A stretch of 64,000 bases of DNA from an uncultured Clostridia bacterium (GCA_934757825.1 CAKVLP010000001.1:62001-126000), one strand, 5' to 3'; positions 42,301-53,135 are shown, counted from the first letter of the stretch. Notes: generated by a model not told the origin, from the letters alone. Numbers and translations: made by a program.

Positions 42301-45300
42301 TAAAGTGACACTAACGCTAAGCAATGGTACTCCGGAAATATTTTCTGCTAAAAAAGACGATAAAACTCAGTCGTATTATTTGAGCACATGGGCTTATAAC
42401 ACTACAACAAAATACCCAATGCGCCTTTATATGTTTGATCGTCTTAGTGTTACATATTATTTCCAAATTCCTGCCGACGGCGACAGCACAATTAGTTATC
42501 TATACAGACTGGCAGAAAGAACTACTACAAACAAGGTATTTGCGGACGTATTAAAAGTTGAAAGCGGAAAGTTTTACTTACCAAATTACTACATCAAGGC
42601 TGAATACAGTGAAACGACATATTACTTAAATATCCACACAAAAGTGCTTTATGTTGCAGAAGGAAGCAGTTTGAACCCTGTTGACGCCAGTACACTTGAA
42701 GCCGAATACGATGCAATTGAAGGAACTATCAAGTTCACAAAAAGTGGCGAGACAACGATTAAGACTCCAGCCCACACGCTTGACTCCACTGACACTGTGG
42801 CAAACAATGCTTGTTTCAGTGTTGAAAATGGCAGTGTATCCAATCAAATCGCTGAGATCACGATTGACAACTTTAATGTTAACTTTACCGAAAGCACTGG
42901 TACCACCTCAATTACCCACACTGATGTAACCTACTTACTTCAAGACATTTTGGATTTAAACATTGAGTTTGGGTTTGAAAACGGCCACGAATTCTTTGTG
43001 AATGATGCATTTAATGCTCCAAAATCCATCAAAATCAACAACACCTCGCTTAAATCATATGGTTATGATTCCGCGACAACAGATACAGATGACGATCCTT
43101 ACAACAACGGTACTGATTCTTTTCACTTTAAAAACAATGTCCAAAACACCGAGAACGCATTTGTTGTAACAAGCAATAATACTTTTGATGAAAATGGTCG
43201 GCCAAACAAAATTTATTACAATGTTTATATTCGCTACAATAGCAGATATTACGTTGTATACTGTGGCACAGAAACCGATCCTAACGAGATACATGTGTAT
43301 TATATGGAATCATCTCCTATCGCTGAAAATAAAAGTGGTTCCCCAATATATTTTTCAGCATTCTATAAAGATTTACCATCAATTGAACAAGCAGCCTACA
43401 ACAACGCTATTTTAAAGGTTTACAGCCCTGGCGACAACGACAGTCAACTTGACCCTAAGGGAACTGCATATACATCTAACACCATTACATTTACTGGATT
43501 CAAGGACTTTTTAGTAAGGGATTCTTACGTTTACAACACAAGCGACTTCTACCTTTACGGCGAAGAAAACAACACTATCACTTACAACGGGCACGATTAC
43601 ACAATCGTTGTTGATGATGCGACAAATGAATCCCAACTTTATTACAAAACTGACGCTCTAAATCAAATCGAAGCAAGGCAAGTTTATTTCAGTTACACCA
43701 TTACAGCAAACACTGTTACGGTTGACAACAATGTAATTGCCACCGATTTAAAGAGTTTTAAGTATATCGAAGTAGGAAGTTCACACTTCATACTAGACGA
43801 GGCAAACCAAGTATACGAAAAATTCTCTTACGGCATACACAGCGTTACACCATTTGAAAAGGCGGGAGATAAAAACTCAGAAAATGCAAAGAGAGTCGCT
43901 AGTCAGGTTTACCTTACCCCTACTGCTCAAAACTACGATATCTTGAATTCCAACAATCGCGAATATCTTGACAACCAAGCAGATTTAAAGACCCGAGCAC
44001 AATATGAAAATGGCGCTCAGATAATGCTTCAAAACTACCTAAACAGTTATGAACTTCAACAAGGCAATGCAAGCGAACTTGGAAAACCTATCCAAAACGT
44101 ATATATCCAGTTTGGCGAACAAAAAGACCAAGCAGGTGCGGGCAATCTAACCGTTAAGAGCGGTGTTACCCTACTTTCTGTTCAAGCATTCCTTAAAAAC
44201 AAAGAGACCGCTCAGTATTCGACAATTTCAGAAGGCTACGACATAAACTACGGTGTAAGAATTAAAATTGACGACGTAAGATCGGAAGCAGTTTATTACA
44301 ATGGTCAGACTGTTATTAACACAAACTACTATTGGTTCCAATATTTTGACCTTAAAAATATAAAAGCACTTGTTGGGTCGGCCATTGGCACTAGCACCGA
44401 CGCTATTCCAATTTCGGAGGCATCGGGCAAATATACTTTGATTTTCAAGTACTCCTACATTGATGAAAACGGCAGATCTCAATCGGGAAACGAATATGTT
44501 TATTCCTTCTATCTAAGCGATGACAGCAACTATGTTGAGTACCCTACCCTTAACACCACAATTACCGAAGAAACCGCTCCAACAACTGAGGATCAACTAT
44601 ATGATGTTGTTAAGAAAGTTACAAGTGAAACCGAAATTAACTACTACTACAATTTCCAAACATTCGATACACCTATTTACACATTCAACGCTTCTAGATA
44701 TGGTGTGGAATACGACTTTACTTACAACCTTGACAACCGCGTTTACACCACCGACTTTAAGATCTACAACACCGCAAGTCAAAGTGCTACAAACGGCGAA
44801 TACGGCGTTCTAACGATTTACAGAAACGGAGCGTTCGACGAGTCTATCAAAATGGTGCTAAACCAAGCAAATAGCGCTATTGACTATTACAAAAACGAAA
44901 TTCTATATGGAAGTTTGTATATTGATAGCAATGGCAAATTCTATTTGTCACTTGAAAACAATTATTATTACAACGACAAAAACAGATCAGAATACAGCGA
45001 CGATGCAAGTTATTATCAAAAAGGTAGATTGATTAAAAACGGTGCTAAGTCCACTGCCCTAGATTATTATTTCGTTTTGGTACTTGAAGAACTTGGCGAT
45101 TACACATTCAAAAATATCCGCTTGATTTCTTCCGGCAACGACCTATCACTAACGACAAGTTTTGAAAACTATCCAGCGGACGTTAAAGGTAACGGCGCAA
45201 ATAATATCCTAGAAGGATTTAAACAAAAACAAATCGGTTCCAAAAAACTTTCGGGGTCGGAGACAATGCAATTTGGTACATTTGTAAATGGCGTGTTCTA

Positions 45301-48300
45301 TTACGACAAAGACGCAGTTGCACCAGCAGACAGAAGTGTTTCTAACACCAACGGAAAGTTAAAGATCTATGGTGTAAAAACAGTGTTTAAGAAAGACGGG
45401 GTTATGACAAGTTTTAGAAAACTTGACGACAACATCTACTCAAACATTACACAAAATACCATATTTAAAGACGGGACTGGAAACGATATTGATGTAAGCA
45501 ATAAATCCAACATCAGTGCGCAAACAGCGATTGAATTTGATCAGGCAAACTACTACTCTGTTCCACTTACAAACTTGCAACCTATTTACTTTAATTATTT
45601 GGGCGAGATGATATACAGTCAATCGGAGTACACTAGATATCCTGACTTTACTTACGAGACTTACGACGACGGCTCATTAAAGAGTGTTACTCCTGGACCT
45701 ACATTCTCCACCCTTCAATTCACAAACAAAACCTCTATCAACAAGTCTGGATTCTATGTAATTAAGGTTACATACAAAGACGAAAGTGATAGCACTGGAC
45801 AACAAGTCCAATACTTTATGTTTGTTATCGACAACACCGCTCCTAATATGCAGATTATGACCCATACGTCCACTACGGATACAGGCTCAATCTTTGTTTC
45901 CAACAACGAAATTGCATCTACTAGCAGGTATACAAACAAACCATATCTATCGGTTAATTACATTAAACCTACATACTTCCAAGGCGACGTTAGAGTAAGC
46001 TACAAGGTGCTTAGTTATGACAACAAAACCACACTTGTAAACGAGACCGTATACAATGGTGGACTATTAACAACTCGCGCTGGCAAATATGTATTTACTA
46101 TTTACTACGGCGTAAACTCATCGAGTTATAACACAACATATGTTGTTATTGATAAGTCGACACCTACGGGCGAATTATACAATGTAGATCAATCGAGCAC
46201 AAACGGCAACGCGTCGTACTACTACACTACTGCGTACGACAAATACGCGTTTAACTCGCCAAAAGTATTTGTTTCAAACCGACTAAAAGAGTCGGGAGCC
46301 CCAGTTAGCGCTAAAATTAAAACCATTACACTAGAATCGTACTTGCAATTCGCAGAACAACTTGAAGATTACAAGGCGATTACAACCAATGTAATGATTA
46401 AAGCAAACATTGAGTTGTTTGACAACACTAGCCTAGATGACTCCCCTGCTTACAACTTCAAACACCCCGACATAAACGACCACTCGCTTACCAACGGGCA
46501 ATTACTTGGAATAACCGACCAAACCACAATTTATGTAATCAAACTTTATGACAGTGCCGGAAACGAATCGTACTATTTCTACTTCTACGACACAAGCAAG
46601 CCATATACACTATTTGAAGACGTAAACACAGGGGCGGTTAACAAAACCCTTGAAAACAACACAACACAAGGCAACACCAAGGTTATTTGGGGCGACAACA
46701 AGGCAATTTATGTAGATACAACCAATGTAGAAAGCGACACCAACAACCTATACACGCAGTTTATAGCAAAAGTTCGTGCAGATGTTTCTAAATTCAACGG
46801 AATTACAGTTAACACCGTAAATGGAAGTACTTACTTGTATGTTCCTATTGAAAGCACAGTAGTTGAGAGCGAAAACAACAACGCAGCCAAGATTTCTGCC
46901 ACCACATCAATAAGTGGTTCGTTTGCAAACAATGCGGTTATTTACACCACCAAGTTTGCTTCAAAAAACAACACGCTTAGCAACGCTCCTGGCAACTGGA
47001 CACTTGTAAACACCGAACTTCGCGCTATGTTTAGCGGTGACAAAACATACACCTTTACAATCCTAGACAGTGTGGGCAACAAGTTGGTAAAACGCGTGAA
47101 AATGAATTCTAGTTTCGCACAAGAGACATTTAGCGGAAGTTATTTAGACTCCAATAGCGACGAAACGCTAAAAGGCAAAAAGGCCGATCTTGACAAAAAC
47201 AGGGCTTACACTATTGATACAATCAATGTTAGATACCGCGCGCTTGAAGACAACGCAATATTCAAGCCAAAGGTTACTTACGATTACTACTATTTTGCTT
47301 ATGATCAATTCCTAACCGAGGGTGCTAAATCCTCCACCAACTTGCCATACAGTGATTTGGCATACGATTTGGAGACGGGAAGTTTGTACAAATTCCACGA
47401 CGAGAGTTATTACAAATGTACCGATATTAACGAATACTTGACCGAAACCAATGCTACTTCCTGGGATACTATCAACAATATCGCAGGAAAATCAAACTTG
47501 TTTGTTGCGGGTTATCCTTTCAAACTATCCACATCAAATCAAGAGATAACAACAGTTCAAACATCTGTGACCGAAAGTGGCAAAAACGTTTACTATATGG
47601 AAGCCAATGGCATCAACCTACAAGGCTCAATCACCGCTCCGGGATTATATGTATTCCGCAGAGTGTATATGTACAACGCCGATGGCACATTCGTAACCGA
47701 AGAGGATATTGAAAACGCTAGTGACGATAGCGGGCTAAAAGACCTTGGCGACGACTTCGCTGTAAGATATTACGTTTACTATATCGACCGAAACAACATC
47801 ATCAATCTTACCTACTCCGACGGCAAGGTAGACGCTATTAACAGCGTAGGAAACTTGCTATCAATTGCACTAGGTTCGGTGGAAGATGACAAGATTACTT
47901 CGGAAATACTTAAAACTTATGAAACAGTAGTAAGCGATGAAACTGTAAGTATAAACACCAGCAAGTTAAGAGTTAAGACAGAATTTCCTATCGACAAATA
48001 TGCTTCAACCGAAAAACTTAACGCATTAAGAGATTACGACAACACAAGCAATCAACCTCTTAACAATTTTGCCGAAGCATACACAATCACTAGAAACGAA
48101 AACATATTCAAATACAATGTCACACTATATAAGATTGGTGTCACAGAGCCTTTAATTAAAGACAACGTATTAAATACAAGCGCAATCGAGCAAATCAACC
48201 ACAATTACAGTCTTTACGAAAATGGCTCATATAGGCTTGTAATCACCGACAATGCAGGGCTTAGAGTGATTAACGAAAAAGACGGAACACTTAACGAAAT

Positions 48301-51300
48301 AGGTCAAAACAAATATGTGTTTAACTTTGGAATCAAGTCGGAAAGTCCACTTGGCACATTCCAAACCAAAGCAGACGACTCAGTAGGCACAATTGTTGAC
48401 CTAGAACTTAGAGACAATTCCAACACGACAGTTCCAGCAAGCGGAAGAAATTACATCTACAAAAACATCAACAAAGATTATTTGCAGTTTAGTTTCACTC
48501 AAAGCCTAAGCATCTACGACGCACAAGTAAATCCATTTAACGTGAGAATCACTAAAAACGGCACACAAATTCTTCAAACCAACGAAAGCGAAGGCTACGG
48601 CAAAAACGAAGCCACCAAGTTTGAGCATTCCGTGTTACCTACTGGCGTCAAATATGAGGACGTAATTAGCGTCGAGGGTGACGGAACAATTACTCCAAAG
48701 ACTTACACATTCAAGATTTTTGATAGAAATAACACAAACTACTTGCTATCAAGCGCCGACGACAACGCGACCTACAAGGTTACGCTTGAATTTATAGGTA
48801 CAGCAAGTGACTATCTTGTTAACTCCGACGGTGAGGCCCACAACTACTTCACTTCTTCGTTTGAAATCACAGTGGACAATATCGCGCCAGAAAACAACTT
48901 AGCAGAACTTGCTTCCAAGGATAAAAACCTTGACAACTATTGCTTACAAACCTACGGCAAGACATATATGCAACTTACCAATGGCGAGAGAAGCGAACTT
49001 CTTAAAAAGTATGTATTCCCTATTAGTTATCTAAAATGTCCAACAAGTGAATCCGGCGGAAAAACAATAGGTGTCGGCAATTCAACCACTAACAGCCTAA
49101 GATATTATGCTGAAAAAGACGGATATGACGAAGATATGGTTAGTGCTATTCTTGACCTTAGTTCAACGTCTGGCAGAGGCTATGAGGCACGTAACTCGCT
49201 TATCAAAAAGTACTCTACTGTATTCAACAAAAACTACAACGACAGTGTTAAGGTTTACTTAAAGAGCATTGACAGCAATCTTAGAAATTACGAGATTTCG
49301 TATCTTCCAAATGAAGAGGGTGACAATCAAAAACTTGTGTTCAACAAGTATGACAACGAAACTTATTCACCATACAACTATGACCACACTATCGACAACA
49401 TGCCAGCGCTATCGTTTACATATCAAAATATGTCTTCTACGAAAATCCAGCCTGGATACTACGAATTATTTGAGGAAGACGAGGCTGGAAACCTAACTAG
49501 ATATCTAGTTTATGTAGCCGACAACACGCAAGTAACTTATGGCATTGACTACGCTTCTTACAATCAAGCCACACAAAGTACCGCAACAAAAGAAGGACTA
49601 TATTTTGTAAAACTTAACAACGGCAATTATATTTATATTACCGTTACAAAAGATGCAACAAAAGAAAACACTTACAATAAAAGTTTGAATGACCAATATG
49701 GCAACGCCCTATCTTCTAGTGAATATCAAGTTGTGTACAACAGTGACATTCCTACTTCATTAAAATATGGCGATGTGACCTACTCTGTTGATAAGGTTTA
49801 CAACACTTCGGATTACACATTTAGATATCAAGAAGAAAATGGAGCATTTACAAATCTAAGACTTGTTCAAGATGCCAATGGTCAATTCTTAATCTACGAC
49901 GGCAGTCAACCACGCAATTTTACTGCAACAGCAGGTTATAGTTATAGTGTGCTTTACAATAAATACAATGTACAAGGAAGCACCACAGAAAAAGTTGTTC
50001 CTTATGGAATTACATTGATAACTTATAACACGCAATACTGCGAAGTATATGGATTTAACGCATACGACATAAATGTTAGTAGCAACAATAAAGAATTAGA
50101 CCTATTTAAAGTTACAGCATTAAATGCACTTAAATATACAAGTGGTGGCGAAGTAACAAATGGTGTGGCAGCCGCTGCTCCTGGGACAGTGGAAGAATAT
50201 TACTTTGACCAATTTATCACAATCAAGTTGTATTCAGGCGTTAAAGGAAGCGACAATCGCTACAACTTTACACTTCTTAACACCCTAGTTTCCGACCCAT
50301 ACAGGTTAACAACTACCAAGTTTATGCAAAACTTCACAACAATTCTTCAAAGCGTTGTTAATGAAAACACAGGCGTTTACTCTTACAAAATAGAAGTTGT
50401 CAATAGATTTGGCGACAACTATGAGTTTATCGTAAACTTGCCAGATGCAAACCTAGTACTTTCTTATGCAACAATTGATTCAAAACTTCAAGTTTCGCTT
50501 CCTGACTCTTCTAAAAACGTTCAGATCACACAGTTTAATGTTGAGCGCTACGAAAATGGTGCTTGGGTTAAGGTTATCCGTGACGCAAACGGCACCCCTA
50601 TCCTAAACAAAAACAGCGACGACGAAAAGGCTGGACTTCCATCAACAAGATATGTGTTTGGCGAAGGTTCCTACAGATTTACTATTCAAGACAACTACCT
50701 ACGTCAAACAATCGACTACAAGTTTGTAGGCAACAAAGACGACTCAATGAGTTTTGACTTTGCTTCTAAAAAACACATTAAAGAAGGCAACAACTACGTT
50801 ACTTCAGGCGATATGTACATCACATTAGACGATAGCCTTTACGAGGTTAACATTGGTCTAAGAGATTGTATTGAGTTTAACAAAGGCGATGATAAACTAA
50901 AATTATCCGTATTCAGCGAACATCAAGTTGTAAATGGTCAAGTGAGAATTGTAGGACGCGTAGGTACATTTGACGTCGACAACAAATTTAGCGACTACGA
51001 ATATAAATACGATAACACTACTACTTACCTACTATACTACTACTTAGGCAAACTTTATGTTGACAAAAACTGCACAAGGTCGTTATCTGACGCCATTGGG
51101 ACAGATGCAAACAACTTTAAGTGTTTGATTAACTCCGAGCATTGTTATAAGTCAGATGTTCGCCTTGACGGCAAAACGACTTACAGGCTATCGTCTACTA
51201 TTCTTGGAAACAATGCACTTATCAACGACTTTGTATTTACTATCAACTGGGCGGTTGACCCTGACAATGTGACATACTACACATTGAAAATCGACCAAAC

Positions 51301-53128
51301 AAAGCCAGTTATTACACTAATATCCGAAAACGACTCCTCGCTTACTTTGATTGACGGTCAAAACTACTACAAGGAATTTGCAATCACTTGGAGTAGCAAT
51401 TACAACTCAAAAGGCTATCTAACAATCACCAAAAACGCGGTTGTGGGCACACCAATTGAGATTTTACCACTTGACCGCTACACTATCCGTGAAATTGGCG
51501 GATACACTCTAAAAATCGTGGACGATATCGGAAACGAAGTAAATTACAGTTTCAATATGATAAGCAGTGGCAACACATACTTCTCAGTATTTGTAGACGG
51601 CAGAGAGATTTTCGAATCGGATTACGCTTCTATTAACGATGACGGCAAAGTAGTTAAGTACTACTACTATCTAATCGAAAATGGCAAAACTCCAAACATT
51701 GTGGTTAAGCCTGACGCAACAAGAGGAATTGATGCGCAAGAGAAAGATTCTACCGGCGACTATATAAAACAATATGAAGTGAAGAGACAAAACATCAACT
51801 ACACTATTTGTTATGTCAATATTATCGGCGTAAGCGCCATAACCAACACTTCCCCTAATAATAAAAAGTTTATTAACCAGGTAGCCGCTTATAAAAGCAG
51901 TGGCGAAATTACCAAAGATGCCACAAACCACACTTATGGTCAAGAGTATACAAAGGTTACATTAACATTAGAGAGTTATTACACCCCTAACGAAACCTAT
52001 AAGAGCAACTACATTGGAAACAAGATATTTGCTAGCCACTATTACAATGGCACATTTGTTAAGACCTACTCTGCTACAAATCTTGACGGAAGCAAGTACT
52101 CAATTGATATGGTTGCTACCGGAATTCACACATTTGAAATTCACGACCTTGTAGGAAACAAACTTGACACGCTTACAATTACACTTATTCGCGACGTTAT
52201 GTTTAATGTAAACAGCGAAAATCCAATTGAAAACCGCTTCTACAACGGAAACGTTATCGTGAATATCCCTGAAATGCCACAGTTCTACTCCAACATTAAC
52301 CTTGTTGCGGTGTACAATGGCGTGACTTACAAAATGTCACCTAATAAGGACGAGGGCGAGAGAGACCTTAACAATATTGCTAGCATTATACGTTCGACCA
52401 ACACTTACACATTTAAAGATTCTGGATACTACGAAATAACAATTACAGCCGACAAAGTTGGTTCCGCTATCGACAAAACAACACCTTACTCATCGACTTA
52501 TCGCTTTACAATCGTAAATCCAAATGTTATGAAAATGACCTTCGGGTTCTCATCTTCGTACGGATTTAACATTGAAAAAGTGCTACGTAACAACCTTGAC
52601 ATAACCGACACTCTATCTTCGCTAGATAGTTTGTGGATTACGTCAGGACAGGAAAATTCGGCGGGACTTTACACAATTACCCTTACCGGATTTGATACGC
52701 TTACCAACGAATATTTGCCTTTCAGTTTTAATTTTAGAATTAACAACGAAGTGCCTGCTATTACACCTCTAAACTACTCCTACGGCACTAGCACCACAAA
52801 GAATGTTACACTTCAATACAATGGTGCGTTAATTTACAGCCAGGTGGGCGAATCTTATATTGAGATAAGCAACAATGGCGTGGTTCAAGGTAAAATTGAC
52901 ATCAACGCTGAGTCAACTGACGAACTTAGCACAATTACAATTGGAGTACCTGGGAAATGGACTATCACAATTTACAACAACGACGGCAACTTTATTGCTT
53001 CGTACACCATAAATCGTGCCACACCTCTTAACTCCTCTGCTAGGTTGATTATCATAATCGCAGTAGTTGTATTTATAGCACTTGTGGTTGCATTCATTAT
53101 TTTAAGAAAGCACACAAAGTTCAGATAA
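39356..53128 (+). CDS. Giant (4,590-aa) membrane-anchored surface protein with repeats and Ig-like modules
   Basis: The ATG at 39356 is chosen because GGGAG lies 8 bases before it. The N-terminus is a signal peptide (KNIFVNIILGISMMLSMVGG, possible cleavage after AYA). Roughly the first 1,000 residues are degenerate repeats of a short beta unit of the form YYV-x-D-x-K-LY (YYVKDGKVYTS, YYVADNDNTNLYI, YYVDGNKLYAT, YYLGDDNNIYQ). Later parts carry many Ig-like ends such as FVIDNTAPN, VIDKSTPTG, FEITVDNIAPEN, KIDQTKPVI, and VTDNAG/VDDIGNE-type strands. The C-terminus is one helix (ARLIIIIAVVVFIALVVAFI) and a short basic tail; there is no LPXTG. One unbroken 13.8-kb gene, rich in Asn, Thr and Tyr. 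Probably an adhesin or surface scaffold next to the T4SS-like genes (inference). Confidence 0.88.
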   Translation: MKKSGSKNIFVNIILGISMMLSMVGGTFLMVDARQNQLRKAYADATSNPNDNGITFISTSDSQNATGLNGGTYVYNNASINYIDVKGLVYYVKDGKVYTSPSLDTETSDLEYEINGSYVTIGGINHEIKKDIKMFTYKGATCYYKDGIVYDSINCRNSITSDYDTIYTYTYTNGGNTYVGKNTIDRIYFGANPYYKIKMVNDADPSDTKTMYALVKSINYYKLYEEETEGSKVLVECVNDNQDMPTLENILIHSNLPSSGTIVEDYINVFNKPYYIHDNKLYANAYYIDIDKTNEFDSKIIENTNNTITFAESATTNTKTLLVSGVNHTMSEVVINGDGYYIDTSASGRLTKLYKEYTASTAHSQYITIDETNSDDTSAYGDYYTLDAFKVGQGYSYYVKAGVTNKFYSLSSYDEEGSGITIDGVNYPVVNNKVKVNGTYYNVAENKVTIDGEDYQVGNVVYSKYNVTEASVDDAYILSSTVAERDVNGTITRDGSASVFAEPSNLDFSYVIDYSPETPVVKATFSTETLDGHELPGVSYTFNSTPKTTIQYFINKSNDIKKAGTEAPIAQKADGSYELESDFDISTYERDKVRIQKFSGTINRGATVPSVVLDEKTYYIKDGENSTLYTSNTLTPSTQTRDFKGLTIVIGTNYVNVYRLFSPVTINRVTYYVADNDNTNLYIITGDGTANNPYSERIAQPDEFSYTIEKTTNKVTTTFRYQLTNKLLKILTYTNKVDDDGTITKLNIASDYFTYDTQFFYFDNKLYTKQVDDSTTKEDLLNYQMKDFTFSSVVTAITIGNVNYPVEAAEYTTVSINDKQYYVDGNKLYATMLLGFEDGNRNRLITYQDEVKNGFFDYKINASKRLVTIFTGSAIVTDNDTTVTLASGVTSRSTFESDGKTYYLGDDNNIYQKVSKKTTSVSYNSRNYFALKEPYKDTTYYISKTTSASNPENALSIPANTATPLATVAGQTYSATFNKDTYKVTLTLSNGTPEIFSAKKDDKTQSYYLSTWAYNTTTKYPMRLYMFDRLSVTYYFQIPADGDSTISYLYRLAERTTTNKVFADVLKVESGKFYLPNYYIKAEYSETTYYLNIHTKVLYVAEGSSLNPVDASTLEAEYDAIEGTIKFTKSGETTIKTPAHTLDSTDTVANNACFSVENGSVSNQIAEITIDNFNVNFTESTGTTSITHTDVTYLLQDILDLNIEFGFENGHEFFVNDAFNAPKSIKINNTSLKSYGYDSATTDTDDDPYNNGTDSFHFKNNVQNTENAFVVTSNNTFDENGRPNKIYYNVYIRYNSRYYVVYCGTETDPNEIHVYYMESSPIAENKSGSPIYFSAFYKDLPSIEQAAYNNAILKVYSPGDNDSQLDPKGTAYTSNTITFTGFKDFLVRDSYVYNTSDFYLYGEENNTITYNGHDYTIVVDDATNESQLYYKTDALNQIEARQVYFSYTITANTVTVDNNVIATDLKSFKYIEVGSSHFILDEANQVYEKFSYGIHSVTPFEKAGDKNSENAKRVASQVYLTPTAQNYDILNSNNREYLDNQADLKTRAQYENGAQIMLQNYLNSYELQQGNASELGKPIQNVYIQFGEQKDQAGAGNLTVKSGVTLLSVQAFLKNKETAQYSTISEGYDINYGVRIKIDDVRSEAVYYNGQTVINTNYYWFQYFDLKNIKALVGSAIGTSTDAIPISEASGKYTLIFKYSYIDENGRSQSGNEYVYSFYLSDDSNYVEYPTLNTTITEETAPTTEDQLYDVVKKVTSETEINYYYNFQTFDTPIYTFNASRYGVEYDFTYNLDNRVYTTDFKIYNTASQSATNGEYGVLTIYRNGAFDESIKMVLNQANSAIDYYKNEILYGSLYIDSNGKFYLSLENNYYYNDKNRSEYSDDASYYQKGRLIKNGAKSTALDYYFVLVLEELGDYTFKNIRLISSGNDLSLTTSFENYPADVKGNGANNILEGFKQKQIGSKKLSGSETMQFGTFVNGVFYYDKDAVAPADRSVSNTNGKLKIYGVKTVFKKDGVMTSFRKLDDNIYSNITQNTIFKDGTGNDIDVSNKSNISAQTAIEFDQANYYSVPLTNLQPIYFNYLGEMIYSQSEYTRYPDFTYETYDDGSLKSVTPGPTFSTLQFTNKTSINKSGFYVIKVTYKDESDSTGQQVQYFMFVIDNTAPNMQIMTHTSTTDTGSIFVSNNEIASTSRYTNKPYLSVNYIKPTYFQGDVRVSYKVLSYDNKTTLVNETVYNGGLLTTRAGKYVFTIYYGVNSSSYNTTYVVIDKSTPTGELYNVDQSSTNGNASYYYTTAYDKYAFNSPKVFVSNRLKESGAPVSAKIKTITLESYLQFAEQLEDYKAITTNVMIKANIELFDNTSLDDSPAYNFKHPDINDHSLTNGQLLGITDQTTIYVIKLYDSAGNESYYFYFYDTSKPYTLFEDVNTGAVNKTLENNTTQGNTKVIWGDNKAIYVDTTNVESDTNNLYTQFIAKVRADVSKFNGITVNTVNGSTYLYVPIESTVVESENNNAAKISATTSISGSFANNAVIYTTKFASKNNTLSNAPGNWTLVNTELRAMFSGDKTYTFTILDSVGNKLVKRVKMNSSFAQETFSGSYLDSNSDETLKGKKADLDKNRAYTIDTINVRYRALEDNAIFKPKVTYDYYYFAYDQFLTEGAKSSTNLPYSDLAYDLETGSLYKFHDESYYKCTDINEYLTETNATSWDTINNIAGKSNLFVAGYPFKLSTSNQEITTVQTSVTESGKNVYYMEANGINLQGSITAPGLYVFRRVYMYNADGTFVTEEDIENASDDSGLKDLGDDFAVRYYVYYIDRNNIINLTYSDGKVDAINSVGNLLSIALGSVEDDKITSEILKTYETVVSDETVSINTSKLRVKTEFPIDKYASTEKLNALRDYDNTSNQPLNNFAEAYTITRNENIFKYNVTLYKIGVTEPLIKDNVLNTSAIEQINHNYSLYENGSYRLVITDNAGLRVINEKDGTLNEIGQNKYVFNFGIKSESPLGTFQTKADDSVGTIVDLELRDNSNTTVPASGRNYIYKNINKDYLQFSFTQSLSIYDAQVNPFNVRITKNGTQILQTNESEGYGKNEATKFEHSVLPTGVKYEDVISVEGDGTITPKTYTFKIFDRNNTNYLLSSADDNATYKVTLEFIGTASDYLVNSDGEAHNYFTSSFEITVDNIAPENNLAELASKDKNLDNYCLQTYGKTYMQLTNGERSELLKKYVFPISYLKCPTSESGGKTIGVGNSTTNSLRYYAEKDGYDEDMVSAILDLSSTSGRGYEARNSLIKKYSTVFNKNYNDSVKVYLKSIDSNLRNYEISYLPNEEGDNQKLVFNKYDNETYSPYNYDHTIDNMPALSFTYQNMSSTKIQPGYYELFEEDEAGNLTRYLVYVADNTQVTYGIDYASYNQATQSTATKEGLYFVKLNNGNYIYITVTKDATKENTYNKSLNDQYGNALSSSEYQVVYNSDIPTSLKYGDVTYSVDKVYNTSDYTFRYQEENGAFTNLRLVQDANGQFLIYDGSQPRNFTATAGYSYSVLYNKYNVQGSTTEKVVPYGITLITYNTQYCEVYGFNAYDINVSSNNKELDLFKVTALNALKYTSGGEVTNGVAAAAPGTVEEYYFDQFITIKLYSGVKGSDNRYNFTLLNTLVSDPYRLTTTKFMQNFTTILQSVVNENTGVYSYKIEVVNRFGDNYEFIVNLPDANLVLSYATIDSKLQVSLPDSSKNVQITQFNVERYENGAWVKVIRDANGTPILNKNSDDEKAGLPSTRYVFGEGSYRFTIQDNYLRQTIDYKFVGNKDDSMSFDFASKKHIKEGNNYVTSGDMYITLDDSLYEVNIGLRDCIEFNKGDDKLKLSVFSEHQVVNGQVRIVGRVGTFDVDNKFSDYEYKYDNTTTYLLYYYLGKLYVDKNCTRSLSDAIGTDANNFKCLINSEHCYKSDVRLDGKTTYRLSSTILGNNALINDFVFTINWAVDPDNVTYYTLKIDQTKPVITLISENDSSLTLIDGQNYYKEFAITWSSNYNSKGYLTITKNAVVGTPIEILPLDRYTIREIGGYTLKIVDDIGNEVNYSFNMISSGNTYFSVFVDGREIFESDYASINDDGKVVKYYYYLIENGKTPNIVVKPDATRGIDAQEKDSTGDYIKQYEVKRQNINYTICYVNIIGVSAITNTSPNNKKFINQVAAYKSSGEITKDATNHTYGQEYTKVTLTLESYYTPNETYKSNYIGNKIFASHYYNGTFVKTYSATNLDGSKYSIDMVATGIHTFEIHDLVGNKLDTLTITLIRDVMFNVNSENPIENRFYNGNVIVNIPEMPQFYSNINLVAVYNGVTYKMSPNKDEGERDLNNIASIIRSTNTYTFKDSGYYEITITADKVGSAIDKTTPYSSTYRFTIVNPNVMKMTFGFSSSYGFNIEKVLRNNLDITDTLSSLDSLWITSGQENSAGLYTITLTGFDTLTNEYLPFSFNFRINNEVPAITPLNYSYGTSTTKNVTLQYNGALIYSQVGESYIEISNNGVVQGKIDINAESTDELSTITIGVPGKWTITIYNNDGNFIASYTINRATPLNSSARLIIIIAVVVFIALVVAFIILRKHTKFR

Positions 53129-53135
53129 AAACAAC

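Noticed and set aside
24402..53128. Integrative conjugative element or prophage
   Set aside because: No relaxase, integrase, excisionase, replication gene, att-like direct repeats or tRNA target was found in or beside the interval, and codon use does not look obviously foreign by eye.
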